Shown here one piece after another: positions 21,617-34,492 of a DNA stretch of 64,000 nucleotides. Both the position numbers and the translations under genes were made by a program. The DNA comes from Nemopilema nomurai (lineage: Eukaryota > Cnidaria > Scyphozoa > Rhizostomeae > Rhizostomatidae): the NCBI GenBank assembly GCA_003864495.1, contig ML133488.1, forward strand, positions 941,230 to 1,005,229. The letters run 5' to 3'. The notes beneath the pieces are model-generated. The model searched no databases. It was not told the DNA's origin and saw only the letters and a program-made list of their open reading frames with translations. Each line of letters begins with the position of its first letter. The first letter of the stretch is position 1.

Positions 21617-24600
21617 TTATATTTCTCTGTTCAGTTGTTGCTGAGCTCGATGTCTTTGTTCAGTATGAAATTTAAATCGATCCTCCAAGCAAATACTTAA
21701 AACGCAACGCAATTAAGCTGTACCTTCAACAGTCTCGACTTTTCGTACTGTATTTTTGCCATTTTCTTTGTGATCCAACCAGGAACATCGGGAATCATCG
21801 AAGCCAAAAATATCTTCATGCCAATAATCAGGTGCTAGAAAAGGTGAAAAATACGTCGTTTATACGATCTTATAAAAGTTTGCAAAAACAGGATCGCCTT
21901 GCAAACTTTACACTTGATACTGAAACATGGTATTCTAGAGTTTTGATATGAAAAGTCTGTGATGAAAAGGTTCCCTTTAAGATTCCCCATAACTTGTTGA
22001 GGTGTTTTGTGTGTTTATAGGTAAGGACATCAAAGTTTGAAAAGTGAAATTCTTCTGGATCATTTCTAAAGATTACACAGTTACGTTACAGAGAAAAAGG
22101 ACACTCTTGTTAGAGATATTGTAGTAAGGTGCCGTCTTTGTAACAGTGAAGTTAAAAATACCTTTTAAAAAGCAAACATTTTCCAACAGTACTACAAATT
22201 CTCTGGCACTCTGTCTACCATATAGTTAAAATAAGCACCGACACGGAAATGCATGTAACATGCATCCAATTGTGTATCGAAAATTATGCCGATCAAAATA
22301 CAAGTAATGATGACCACTAAAATAAAGAGTCCTTTGGCTCGCGGCACTGATTAGATGGCCAAATAAAAAAGAGAAGATGGGGTTTACATTAGGTAAATGA
22401 GAAGATGATGGAAACTACGAGATGTAAAATTACAAATTAATAAAAATCAATATACTGCATTGATTTGCACACGAAAACTACCTAGAACATCTGGTGTGTG
22501 TTTCGTCTTGGTAACACTACCACAAATACTGGTTAAAAAGCACGAATTTTATTCACTTTATCGCTGTCAAACTTTTATAATAGTGTCTTGTAAGTAAATT
22601 GTTCCTTTAAAGAATAGTGTTTGATGCGTCCAATGGATTCGAGGCATTTGATTGCTTGTTGCATTAAATGCTTCGTACTATAAAGCTTTGCGTAGAACAT
22701 TTGAAATATTTAGCTGTCTTTGGGTACTTTTATGTAATGGGCAAACAATCCCGAGAGAGAAGCATACAACCACCACCTCCTACCGAAATTCTCCACAGGA
22801 AATGCCCCATTTCAGGGTACCTTAATTCAAGGACGAAATATTTTGAATAATCCAGATTATGCTAAAGATGCATCGATATGATTTCTAGTTGATAATCAAG
22901 CAAGGATATCTTTTCTCTAGTAGTTTGACAAGAGCCTACATAGCAAACGTGAAACCCTGTTTAATGTCGACAGAAACCATTCGCTGTCTCTTTTAGGATT
23001 TTCTGAGGTCTATGATAGAGCAAAATAGCCGCCAATCCTACATCTCAATATTCTAATTTCTATATCCCTTCTTTTGATTTCGATCTGCCTTTGACAATCT
23101 ATTCTGCCAGATTTTAGTCAATCTCCATAATTTGCACACCTGGAAAGGGTTTGGTGACTAATGCGCCGAGTTCGGGCTCTGTTCTTCTGCGCAAGTTATA
23201 AATTGCTAATTTACCCGTAGAAACGAGTGAGATATGTCAATGTTTATACTTGCCTCAATGATAACAAACAGCAGTATGTAATTGGTAGTGGACAAATGGC
23301 TCAGCCACGTCTTGGTACTGCTGGACATGGCAATCAGTGAGCAGTTTGTGACCACTGCCACGACACTCATGACTTCAAAAGCTGCCTGTCAATGGAATGC
23401 AATCCAGTAATACAGCAATATGAAATATAGTATGAAGTGAAAATCTTGTGATATAAACTAATGTGAAAAATTATCATAGAATGTAACATACTATAATTTA
23501 TACTGTAATATATTATATAATTGCTTATAATATAGCGCAGTATAATATAACCTAGTACGATAAAATATTTCATAATATAACGAAGAATAATATAGTAAAA
23601 TACAATACAACAAAGAATCATATATTAAATTATGATATTACAAAGAATAATAAAATATAATATAAAAAATATAATATAATATAAAAAATATAAGAAAAAC
23701 AGACCATTATGTACTATCATATTTAACAACATACAGTGATTTGCAAACATGTCATTACATTTGACACAACAATGTACTTATAATAACTATCCTAAGAGCA
23801 CGCTACTACCACTTTGCTTACGACTCACCTGCCAAGCTCCAATGGACGAAGCCGACTCAAAGAAAGGTCTTTGATGTAGACGGCACAATTTAAATGCATC
23901 ACTTCTGATTTCGATGATGTTGTTTGCCAGAGCCCAGAAAGCAGCCAGAGGGTAGGCTGCCGAAAACAGGAAAACGTAGCCGAACTGAATGTACATCTCT
24001 AGGTAATCAGCAAAAGTTCCCTAGAGCAAATGGAAAAATTAAAAAACTGAATACTTTAAACTGAAAACTTCGTGTAAAACATTTATGCTATGGATATGTG
24101 ATAGAAACTAAAAAAACTTATTGAAAACGGTCGAATTCAATCGGCGAGTGAAATACGATGAAAGATTTTTCGCTCTCTTTAGAGCCATAAGGTAGATCGG
24201 CACTGATTGAAACCAGAAAGCAAGCTATGTACTGAAAATTAACTGCAATAGATTTGAGGGAGAAGCTTTCCATCGAGCTGTTCAGTTTTCTCGAGTCAAA
24301 AGGTTGTCAAGAACCAGCAACTTTTGCTTATTAGAATCAATACCGTTGATATATGAACTCTAAAATGGCCGCCCAGTTTTCTGATGGTTCAGAACTTACA
24401 AACGACTAATTAACAGCGTTCATCAAAGACATCTTAATAGCTTTGGCTTAAATCAAAATCATTTTTCGAATTATTTAGGCGAGATTCCTGGGGGAGGGGA
24501 AATACTTAAGTACATATGTATCGATTTTTGAAAGAACTGAAAGAAGAACGCATAAATTAATCAAGGACAAAGAATGTGGCCTAAAAAGTGATGCTAGTGT

Positions 24601-27600
24601 CTATGCGGTGTCAAAACTCGGTTCAGCCGCAGTGACGTGGGAGTTAATCTAGGCATCATTCCTGTTGTTTTATTCTGCTTGCCTTTGTTTCAAATAAAAA
24701 TACACCCTTCTTGCCAAAAGGGAACATTTGTTGACTTAAATCACCACTTCTGCCGAAATATCAAGTTGATAGTAACTGTTTAACATGACATACTTCAGTG
24801 AATGATGAAATGAGACATGAATGATGAAATAAGACGCACAAAGTAAGATAAACATGACAAAAACGTAATCCACACAAAGTATAATTAAGTTGATAACCAA
24901 TGTTATCAAACGAATTTTCATCGACAGCAAAAGGGCAAATCCTAATAAAGACACAAACTACTTCTAATCTCAATATATGATTGACTCTGCTCGTACTTTA
25001 TATTTCAACCTGAATCGGATTTCAAATGAGTAATTAAGGACTGCCTCACACGTACACTAAGCTTTAAATGTATAAATTGAATGTTGTAGCTATGGACTTA
25101 ATTCAAAAGCTTGAACACAGCCTAGCAAAAAGGGATGAACGGCTTGACCTTAAAACATTGCGATGTATTTCTCTAAAAGAAAAGAAAACCCTCAAGCATG
25201 GGAGACAAAAGATTTCATAAAGGAAGGTCTGGCCTGCGGAATAACAGAAATATGCTAAAAATTTAAAAACAGACGGAGAAATCAGTTGAATAGCCTAAGA
25301 ATTGGTCTGGCTCTAAACAAGGCTTTCTCGATAGCATTTTTGTGATAATATCACATTTTTTCAAATGAAATGCATTATTTTTTTAGCTAGTTCAGCTTGA
25401 ATCAAAATGTTACCAAGAATGAGAGATACGTGCGACCGAATCAGAACAATTACACTTTCGTTCTAACTAATCATAGCGAGCAGAGAGGACATTACACTTT
25501 CGTTCTGGGCAAACAAGGTACTATTAGAGCCCCATAACGACTCTAAATCAATTAAGGTTTTCCAAATGGTGAGGGGGGTCTATAAAAGATGGTCTACGGC
25601 TTTACGAAATGGAAGATGATTTGAAAGAAGGAAGGGGCGCATTAGGAAATTTCAAAACTTGAGATTGGGATCGAAGAATGATCAAAGTGGGTAACAGAAC
25701 TATAATTATGAAATAAACTAGAATTTAAAATACCAGAGTGCTACTAAATTGTTGATATCAATTTCATCGATGACGTTAATGGCTATAGATGCTCTAGTGA
25801 GTCTGGTACCCAGGGTATCATACATGCTATTTCGGTCTAAAATTGGTTTTAGCATTTCATATCAAGGGAAAGTTCTGTGTAAGGAATAAAAACACATTGA
25901 ACTATTAAAAACGTTGAAATAACAGAATAATGAAGTGACTTACCGTATAAACAGGAAGCTTCTCTTGCCGGGTGATGCGGTCTTTAATTTTTTCTCTCTT
26001 TACAGAGATTTTGGTACCATCTTTCTTAACTTTAACACTGTGTCTTTGAAACATAAGATAGGGGACAAGTGATTCTTGGACTTGTTGAATTGTTTGTTGA
26101 GTAATAAGCAACGTAGACAAATGCTAAAAAAGACAATAACAAATTGAGAAAAGAGGACTATTGACAGAAATGAAGCTCTGAAGGATGACAGATTTTATTG
26201 ACAAGAACGATCAGCTTCTCTATACTACAGACGTTGGGCTGACCGCTCTCACTGAACATGGTTAAAACGTCATCACAAGAGGAAACATACAGGATTTTTG
26301 CCTTTACTCAATTTGAAAGTAAGTAAATTTATAGTTTTTCACGTATCAACCTTTTCACGTGTCACGTGTCAAATTAAACAGAATCATTTTGGATATGCAG
26401 ACAAGGTTATAGTTATTAATCAGAGTCTGCTTATACTCGGTTCGATATAAAATATATAATAGATATACAAAAATAGCCGCAGTACGCGACATTCTTCGTC
26501 TGCTCGCGAAAGTGGTATTTCTATATAAATTACTAAACGGAAACAAGTTGTTCTCTACTGTTGCATAAGATAAAAAATGTTCGTCTCTAATCCATTGGCT
26601 TATACTTGTGAATTATTTTATAGATTGCCGGCTTTGTGACAATTTTTCAGTATCATGCCAAGCTTTTTATTTGGAGACTGGAGCTTCAAAGTGAACAGTC
26701 ATTCATGCAAGATCTCATATACCTAAAAAACATACAGTGATGTAATTATCATCCAACAGGGCATCCACATCAGCACAGCCCTCGGGACGGACATAATTTG
26801 TTACATTTTGGGCTACCCATTACCTGGACACCATCACCAACCGCTTTTACAGCTTACAGAGCTTTAATAAAAGACCTGGCAGATCAATCGCAACAAATCT
26901 CTATGTGGAGCATCTAGGGATTTCCATTAGCATCATGATAAACTACTTCTCTTTTTTCTTTGATACAATTCTCAACTACAATAAGACGTGAACATCAATT
27001 GGCAGAGAAACAGCCAGAACTGCCTTTGCATATAATGGGAATTCTTTTAGTTTGGAAAGGGAGGTGCAAGGAATTGTCTAGTTATAACCCTCGCAATTCT
27101 AGATTATAAAAAGACCTAGCTAGGGAGGTGAATTACTATGAATTCTAGCAAGAATTCAGTGTTAACACATGTTAATGAAAAGACTGAAATTACATCTGCG
27201 GATCAACAGCTGATAAAAAGCCTGCACTGGATCATACATGATAGTGGGTCCGAATGATCACCGTGGCCAGAGACTTTGAACCTTGGACATGTGTCTGCGT
27301 CAAACTATGGTCTTCTTTCAACCACAGATAAGGATTTTCTGATCAGGACAGCAATAATTAATAATTTGCACAGAAGCTCTTGCCAGGCTTGCTCGATAAA
27401 TCTTGATATCATAGAAAAAATGACCTCAAGTAGCCAGACTCCTAATTATCTCACTCTTCGTATAAATTAAAATGTTCAGCTGAGAAACTGAAGCCTAGGT
27501 TTTTGTTACTATCAGCTTGCTAATGGGAAGCAAATCTACAGATTGATACCCTTCGCCGGCTATACCACTAAACCATATTGCTTAAAGAAAAGGAACTTCG

Positions 27601-30600
27601 AGAGAATAAACACCTTTTCTCGGAGTTGGCTCCAACGTCATGAGCGACAAGACTCAAATCAGATTTGATGATGCCCGCCGATAAAATTCAGGTGAAAACT
27701 TTTTTTGAAAAATTGATGTTTCTCGTATCATACAGGGAACAAACCCTCATTTTGTGAATAAAAAGCTTCCGAACTCAGGCTTAAAGCCAAAATAGGATAT
27801 CGAAGGCAGAATCCAATATCCTGTATCAGCAATGCGGAAACTAGGTAGTGTTGCCAAACTTAATGAAACTTCCTAATGAGTGGTTGAGCTTTAAGTGACT
27901 ATTCAAGCAATGCTTTAGATATCTTACGCAATGATTAAATCGTTCAACTGATTGAATGAAATTGAATAAATGGCAGAGGCAAACTATAGCAAAGGATATC
28001 GTATTTTGACAAAGCAATATCCTAGCAGACGATTTAGGGAACAACGAACCTGTCGCAAGAGTTCCATATCATGCAAATAAAATGCTATGTAAAACAGCGA
28101 GATGAAACTGTTCACCGAGTGAAACTGAAAAACAGAAAACTTGGAATAAGGAATTTGACTAAAATCGCAATACAAAGGGCATTTTAGCTAAGTTACAACT
28201 AGGTTTTGCCATACTATTGCAGTAAGTTCACTAAATTATTGCAGATTTTAAATTTTCTGGAAATGAAAAATATATTTTAAAGATAACCCCCTTCTGGAGG
28301 CAAAGAAAACAGAAAATACGGTAAATTTTGCTACATAGGTGTACTGAAAGGATTAAGAAACACAATAAGGCAAATAACATTAAGCAGATAGAATATGAAC
28401 TGAATAGACATCAAATACAATTTAAGGACTTAATGAATAACAAGTTAATGATAACAGGAGATTTCAAGAAATAACTGAAGGTGAAACTGGGCAGCCAATT
28501 GTAAACATAAAGTATCTGGAAGGGTGTGTGGCCTACTGTTTAAATGTAAAAAACACACAATCAAAACGCACCAGAACAAGCTTTACTGTCAGGCTGTTGT
28601 TGTAGGATGAGACCAGGCGGTGATTCTCTGAAATTAAAAAAATAGAGCCTTGAGGGCCATGACACTTTTAGAGATTCTTTCAGTAACTTCCATCGTGCTG
28701 CGTTCATTGGGGGACCATTATGTCACGCGATCATCTTTTCGAAAGGCCTAGTTGTAAAAACTGTTTTATGGTTCGTAGCAAAATAATTGATATTCCTCAG
28801 CATGTCAATGGAGAATCTTTCCGCTACAAATGCTTTTCATTGTTCTACACCTAAAGCAATTTTAAAAAACGGCTCAAAATTTGTTGATTTTTCACTGTTG
28901 ACACTGTCAAAACCCCGAATATGTCACCCCACTGAAAATGTCAATCGCGAACACTCTAAGTTCATAGGCTTTGCAAATGCGTATGATTTGTATATTACTG
29001 AGCTTGATATATACATCCAACACGATGTCAGATTTCATGTCGAAATTCTCAACGTCCTACTAAACAAAACTGCTATTAAAATTTCTATACACTTGCGATA
29101 GACTACATCAACACACAAGTCATCGCTCAACTTCTAGCACCAAATTTTGGTGGACCACTGCATAATCCACACAAAAATTGAAATATCGAAGAGTGGTTCT
29201 TTGTAACCCATCCAAATTGCTTTTCGAGATTGTGTACTGAGTCAGAGCTTTTTCTTTAACCGTGCTAAATAAACGCTAACAAGAAGGATAACTAGCTATA
29301 ACAGTAAGGACATATTTGACCCAAAAATGTTGGCTGACTCTTCGAGATAGTTGCATCCAAGCTGCAATAAACAACAAGTTGCAATGTTGGGCGTGTTTGA
29401 AGTTGAACGAAATGAACTCATCTAGTGAACCTCCATATCGATTCTTCTACGCCACATAAATGTGAAAATGATATGCAGACTTGATTCAAGTGCTGCAAGA
29501 GCAGCCTATTCCTGTCAAATGATGAAAAGCAAAACATCATTAAATATCACTGTGCAGTAAGCCTGGTTTATATATCTGGCCACAAGGATAATGTATTTTC
29601 TACTTTCTTTCTCAGTCGCAAAAATCGGAACGGTCACAACAGACGTAAAAGATTAGGTCCCATCAATATGCAAGAATCACAAAAATCGCAAACCATATCA
29701 TTTTTCGTTTTGTGTGATAAAATGGCAAAAAAAGCTACCTGCATCACAAAACTCACCCCAGTCGTTCAATCTGGTGGCAATCCGGCTGTAGAGTGTGTTG
29801 AGGGCGAATATTGCTGCACCGTAAAGAATACTCGGTACCCTCAAAACAATGGACACAAAAAGTCCGGTCTTCTCTTCGTACCGGTTCTTCATCAGCTGCT
29901 GGAAGTCCAGATACAACCACATCCCCAACACAGCGAACAGCAAGCAGAAGAGTAGGAGTGGAAACGAGACACAGTACATTTTCACCCTCCTTTTCCAGGT
30001 TGGGTAGTATGGTTCTGGCAGCCCCGTTATCGGGCTCGTTCGCTTCTGTCCAATGAATTCGGCACGAGGCTGCTCCACAAGGCGGGATTCGTCTACGAAA
30101 TCCCATGAATAGTTCTCAGAATCAAAATTGCAAGAATTGGATTCATTGAAAATGCACTGGGAAAGACGTTGTGCGTGCAGCAACAGAACTTGTTTTATAA
30201 TGTTTCAAAAAGTAAAAACATTTTCGCAGGAACAATTCTTTACTAGGAGTTGATTATGGCATTAATGAGATATTCGCAAAATTATCCGAACTTATAGAAC
30301 ACTCTATACCAGTTTTGTGATTAAAATCAATTCGCCAGGGCTGGGAGACTTGAATGGACTGATGAATCGAAAGGCGAAATGATGAATCAAGGAATTCAAC
30401 ATGAAATTGTTTCACAAATATAAATCAGTCGGCATATTTAGATTTCTTGGTCTTATCGACTCAGATTTCCCAACAGCCTTACGTGGTCAACAGCAAAATA
30501 GGAAGAAATTATCAAAATAACCCTCCAGGACAAAAGCGCTCATTATAAACAGCATAAATAAATTTATCCACGTCCAAATATAGAACAAAATAACAGGGAA

Positions 30601-33600
30601 AGTCAATGTCTATCAGAATATTTTTCCTTGGATGTTTATCCTTCAATTTTAAGCATCTAATCGGCGGCAAAACAAAGCATTCCAGATCGAATGGTGGGAC
30701 CCTGATTTCTCATAAGGAAACAATTTTTACGAAATAAACACCTACGTACGTATTCACAAATACCTGCGATTTACGAGTTCCTAGAAATATCTTCAAATTT
30801 GATAGAGTTCGGGTTATTGACATATGCAGATAAGCTCGATACATAAAAATGTTTAGAGATGACATTGCTACCGGCCATTTGAATATATCTTGTGCATATT
30901 CATAATATTTTTGAAAACAAGCAAGTGCATAAAACGTCTTAGTGGATCTCTACGTGAGACATTCCCGTTGTATTGACAAACATTCTAGGCCAGAAAAATA
31001 AAATAATTTCAGAAAAATAAAAACAAATTTGAATGCACTTGACATCATTGACCGACACCAGTTCGCCTTTGGAACAAAAGAGGGTGCTGAACATTCTCAA
31101 AAACAACCCTGAAATCTGCGTCTGACATAAAGCCCTTCGGTTCGATTAGAGAAAATAGGCTCATTAGTAATTTGACCCACCTTCAACCCCCTTAAAATTG
31201 GCCCAACTGCCGAAAAAATGGAGCAACAAAGCAAAAAACTGAGTGACGTGAGATATTGATGCTACAGAGTACTTTATACTGACGTCATCTAAAATCTGAT
31301 TTGAAATTTCCTAATTTTGGCCACAACATCTGAAAGAACGGCATAAAAACTTGCAATTGACGAATCATACATGGGTATGACCGAAGTTTGGTGAAATACG
31401 ACCAATGAAACATTTGCCAATTATTCTCCTTTTCTTCATGCAGTTTTTGAACCAAGACCAAAGTAGAAAGCTTCCATGGGAAAGGACCAGTGGTTGTGGG
31501 AGCACATTTCAGCCCATTTGCAGCACACCCAACTTATTTTCACAGTTAAACGTACTTCAAAATGCTCTTTTGGTGCACAGTGTAGATTTTAAAAAACCTT
31601 TCTTTAATCATAGATTCCTGTGACATCATCACTTAAGTACATTGAAAAATCTTGCCAAAAATTAATACTTGTTAAATAAACAGGCTGCCAAAAAGAATAA
31701 CAGGTTACTATTAGATTCTTCCGTAATTCAATGAAGAACACTTTACTGAAAACTCTTAATTAAAAGCTGGTTTGACGTTGTGAAAACAGAAGTCACAAAA
31801 AGTAAACGTTAGAATGAGTGCTAAGAATAACAAGAGACTCGTTACATACCTTTGTTCTTTGACAATGTTCCCCATTCAAAGCTCAAGGAAGAGCAGTGAC
31901 GCTTCCATATTTCCAAGAAAATGGTTGCCCAGAGCAGGTTGAGGGCCGCAAACCACGCGTTTTCTTCCTTATGCTCATCATAAACAAAGAATTTGTGAAA
32001 GAGCGCAACCAGGCATGGGGGGATGAGAAACTTTGTGTAGAATCCAAGAAAAGCAAAGTACAGAGCGATTGTTTCCCCAAAGTACTCTCGAATTTCACCT
32101 TAAAAACAATATTCTGTTAAGTTTTCACAGGTGGATAATCTGCAGGACAAAAATAAGTGAAACTTGCCAATATGGCTATTGGTTGATTGATTGAAAGATT
32201 TTTGCATTATTAAACAATAATTTGAAATACCAAGCGATAACAACAATTTCAAAAGGCAAAGCCGCAAATGCTTCAAGCACGTAGCCAAAAAAGCTGCTGA
32301 CAGTTTCACACAAGTGGGAACACCAAGGTATTAAATAACCATGCGATAAAAGATTGCAAATATACCATGGCAAAACAAAGCAAACAAAAATCTGAATTTC
32401 TTCTTAACTCACAATTAAAGGTCTGAATGTTTATTTTCTTGCTTCTTCAGTCTCTTAGAACATTTTGAGCTATTACTCTATACTATCTAGGAACACATAC
32501 CAATACATTCTAATCATGGTTAGCTATACTAAACTTGGATGGATAACACTTTTGCTGCTCTCTTGTGTTTCTAAAAATACTTGAGTAATTTGCATAACGT
32601 TGTTTTTGGCCTAGTTGAAGGCAATAACAGAAGAGGACGCCCCAGAAGAAAGTGGGTCGATGATGTTGGCGAGTGGTGCCAAGACAACCTACACAACCTA
32701 TTCCATATCGCCCAAGACCGTGCCAAATGGAGAACATTAGTGAAGCTAGCTGCAGACACCAACGGGCAATGAGCCCAAGGATATTAATGAATGATGAATG
32801 AATTTGCATAGCTGCACATCTTTACTTTTCAAACATCTCTTTTGGGTCATTCTACAGAGATTCTTGCAAAGAAGATAATCTGTTTAGTCACTTACCAACT
32901 GGAACATCCCATTTTTGAAAATTAGCATACCAGCTTTTTTCAAGTGCTTTTATTTTTTCTGGCTCATGAAGTGGAAACAAAGTTAAAATACCATATGCTA
33001 AGCACCTAGGGACTGAAGTGAAATACCATTAGGTTAGTCATTATTGATGACACATCCTGCTGGAATATGAAGGTGGAAGCAAATATCATCAATAGATCAG
33101 AGACAAGTCTAAAGGATATTATTAATAGGCCAATTAAAATTCAAACAAAAGAAACCAGAAAAGAAATATGTAGCAGACTCAATGAAAAATTTTGAGTTAT
33201 GCCAAATTGAAGCAAGAACTAACTTCTGATTGAAAAGTGTTAAAGGTGACGGTGAAGTCAAATAAAAAATTGTTTCTTGTCTTCATCAGTCTATCAATAA
33301 CTACAAAAAATGGACTGGAGGTGGCCATATGAACATAACAAGGTGAGCCAGCTGGAAATCTAGCAGCTCATTTGAATTAGATAAATAGTAATAAATGGAC
33401 ACTAGTTGAATAATTCATAAAATAAAAGTAAACAAATATACCTATTGGTCTGTCTTTATACAGAGTAGTTTTCTTTGAGACACCAGGAATTGATCCCATA
33501 TCAGGCGATGTTATCAAATTAAGGCATTGCTTAATCAAATACTGCTTCTCAGCTGAAGACAAAAATGCTTCATCATCATCTCTGAATCCATGGAACAAAT

Positions 33601-34492
33601 GTCTATTTTCAACAGAGAACTCCTCACAATGATCTTCAGTTGACCTCTTTATTACTTTGAAATGCTCTGCCGCATGGAGTAGTCTTTGGTACTTGGCAGT
33701 TATGTAAAAAGTCTTGCCAACATCAGAGGGGTTATCAGACTTCACGGATGGTATTAACTCTGCTCCACCTAATGAAACTAAAAAGGAGTTTGTGTAAAAC
33801 TTATGGTTACCATTGCCAAACTACTATAAGTTTACATGGCTTATATGGCTGATAACGGGCCTTTGTCAAATTTATTCAGCTCTATATGGCTTCTTATCTA
33901 CTGACAAAATATAGTAATAAACAAACATAATTTTATTCCTTTAGTTAAAAACTGATTGATAAGGTTCTTTCATGTTGCGTAAGGAATGGGGTGAGTGTTT
34001 ATGAATTCAATTGCATCACTGTTAATGAGACATCTTAAAAACATAACATTAGATTCACTTTTGTATAATCACAAGAAACAACATGGAGTACAACATGGTT
34101 TTTTTTACAGAAACAATTTCCGGCTTCAACGTCACAGATGAATCTTCCGGCTTCAATTTTTTTTTGCTTATAACTCAGATTTTCATTGTTACATTACTCT
34201 TCTCTCCCCTTGGATTTCAGGTAGCAGCGTTTTGGCTGAACACCACCTAGCTACAGCATTCATTTAACAGACTATCATTCACAGTAAAGTTAAAAATGGG
34301 TTAACTGTGTAAAATACCTGGAGCTTTGATCCTTTCTATCAACCAATCAATTGTTGATTGTGCTACTTCAGGACTGAAATTTATGACAACTGAAAATTGC
34401 AAATCAACATCATCCATATTTTCATAATTGATTTCTAAAGGTTCATCAGATATTGGTAGGTTTTCCTTGACTACTCTTTGGATGATTTCCAT
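21617..34492 (-). CDS. ANO10: anoctamin 10 (TMEM16K) homologue, 12 exons, 669 aa
   Basis: Exons, 5' to 3' on the minus strand: 34492-34318, 33777-33442, 32997-32896, 32098-31850, 30092-29757, 28627-28572, 28124-28050, 26123-25944, 24020-23829, 23385-23254, 21834-21724, 21682-21617. Phases agree throughout and the 669-aa product matches human ANO10 (660). Blocks include [13 protein letters not shown] sequence (here [15 protein letters not shown]), [20 protein letters not shown] and [20 protein letters not shown]. The TMEM16 calcium-site acids appear kept: E460, D508 (usually E), E511, and E540 and D544 in [14 protein letters not shown]10 is an ER-localised TMEM16 protein, implicated in calcium-dependent lipid scrambling. 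The ANO8/ANO10 clade is clear; assignment to ANO10 rests on length and on the N-terminal KQYLIKQ-type region. Intron 10 uses a GC donor (GAG|GCAAGT, 23253-23252). The C-terminal exon ([10 protein letters not shown]) is the least certain. Confidence 0.94.
23405..23700. repeat. AT-rich degenerate minisatellite (TATAATA-type)
   Basis: A 300-bp stretch of ANO10 intron 9 is almost pure A/T, with irregular repeats of ATAATATA and AATATAATATAAAAAAT. It is a simple low-complexity expansion. Confidence 0.8.
32597..32800 (+). mobile_element. 204-bp non-LTR retrotransposon 3' tail in ANO10 intron 3
   Basis: The plus-strand frame reads [20 protein letters not shown], followed by [11 protein letters not shown] and a stop at about 32770. 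This is the typical C-terminus of endonuclease/reverse-transcriptase non-LTR elements (RRGRPxxxWxDD ... A-DR-xWR). After the stop comes a short ATGA/ATGAATG microsatellite tail. The 10-mer AATTTGCATA is present at both edges (32587-32596 and 32801-32810) as a target-site duplication. The element is antisense to ANO10, extremely 5'-truncated, and a different family copy from the one at 2788. Confidence 0.85.

Noticed and set aside
27541..27580. Minus-strand TGGTTTAGTGGTATAG resembling a tRNA A box
   Set aside because: No B box or acceptor stem follows at tRNA distance; not a tRNA gene.
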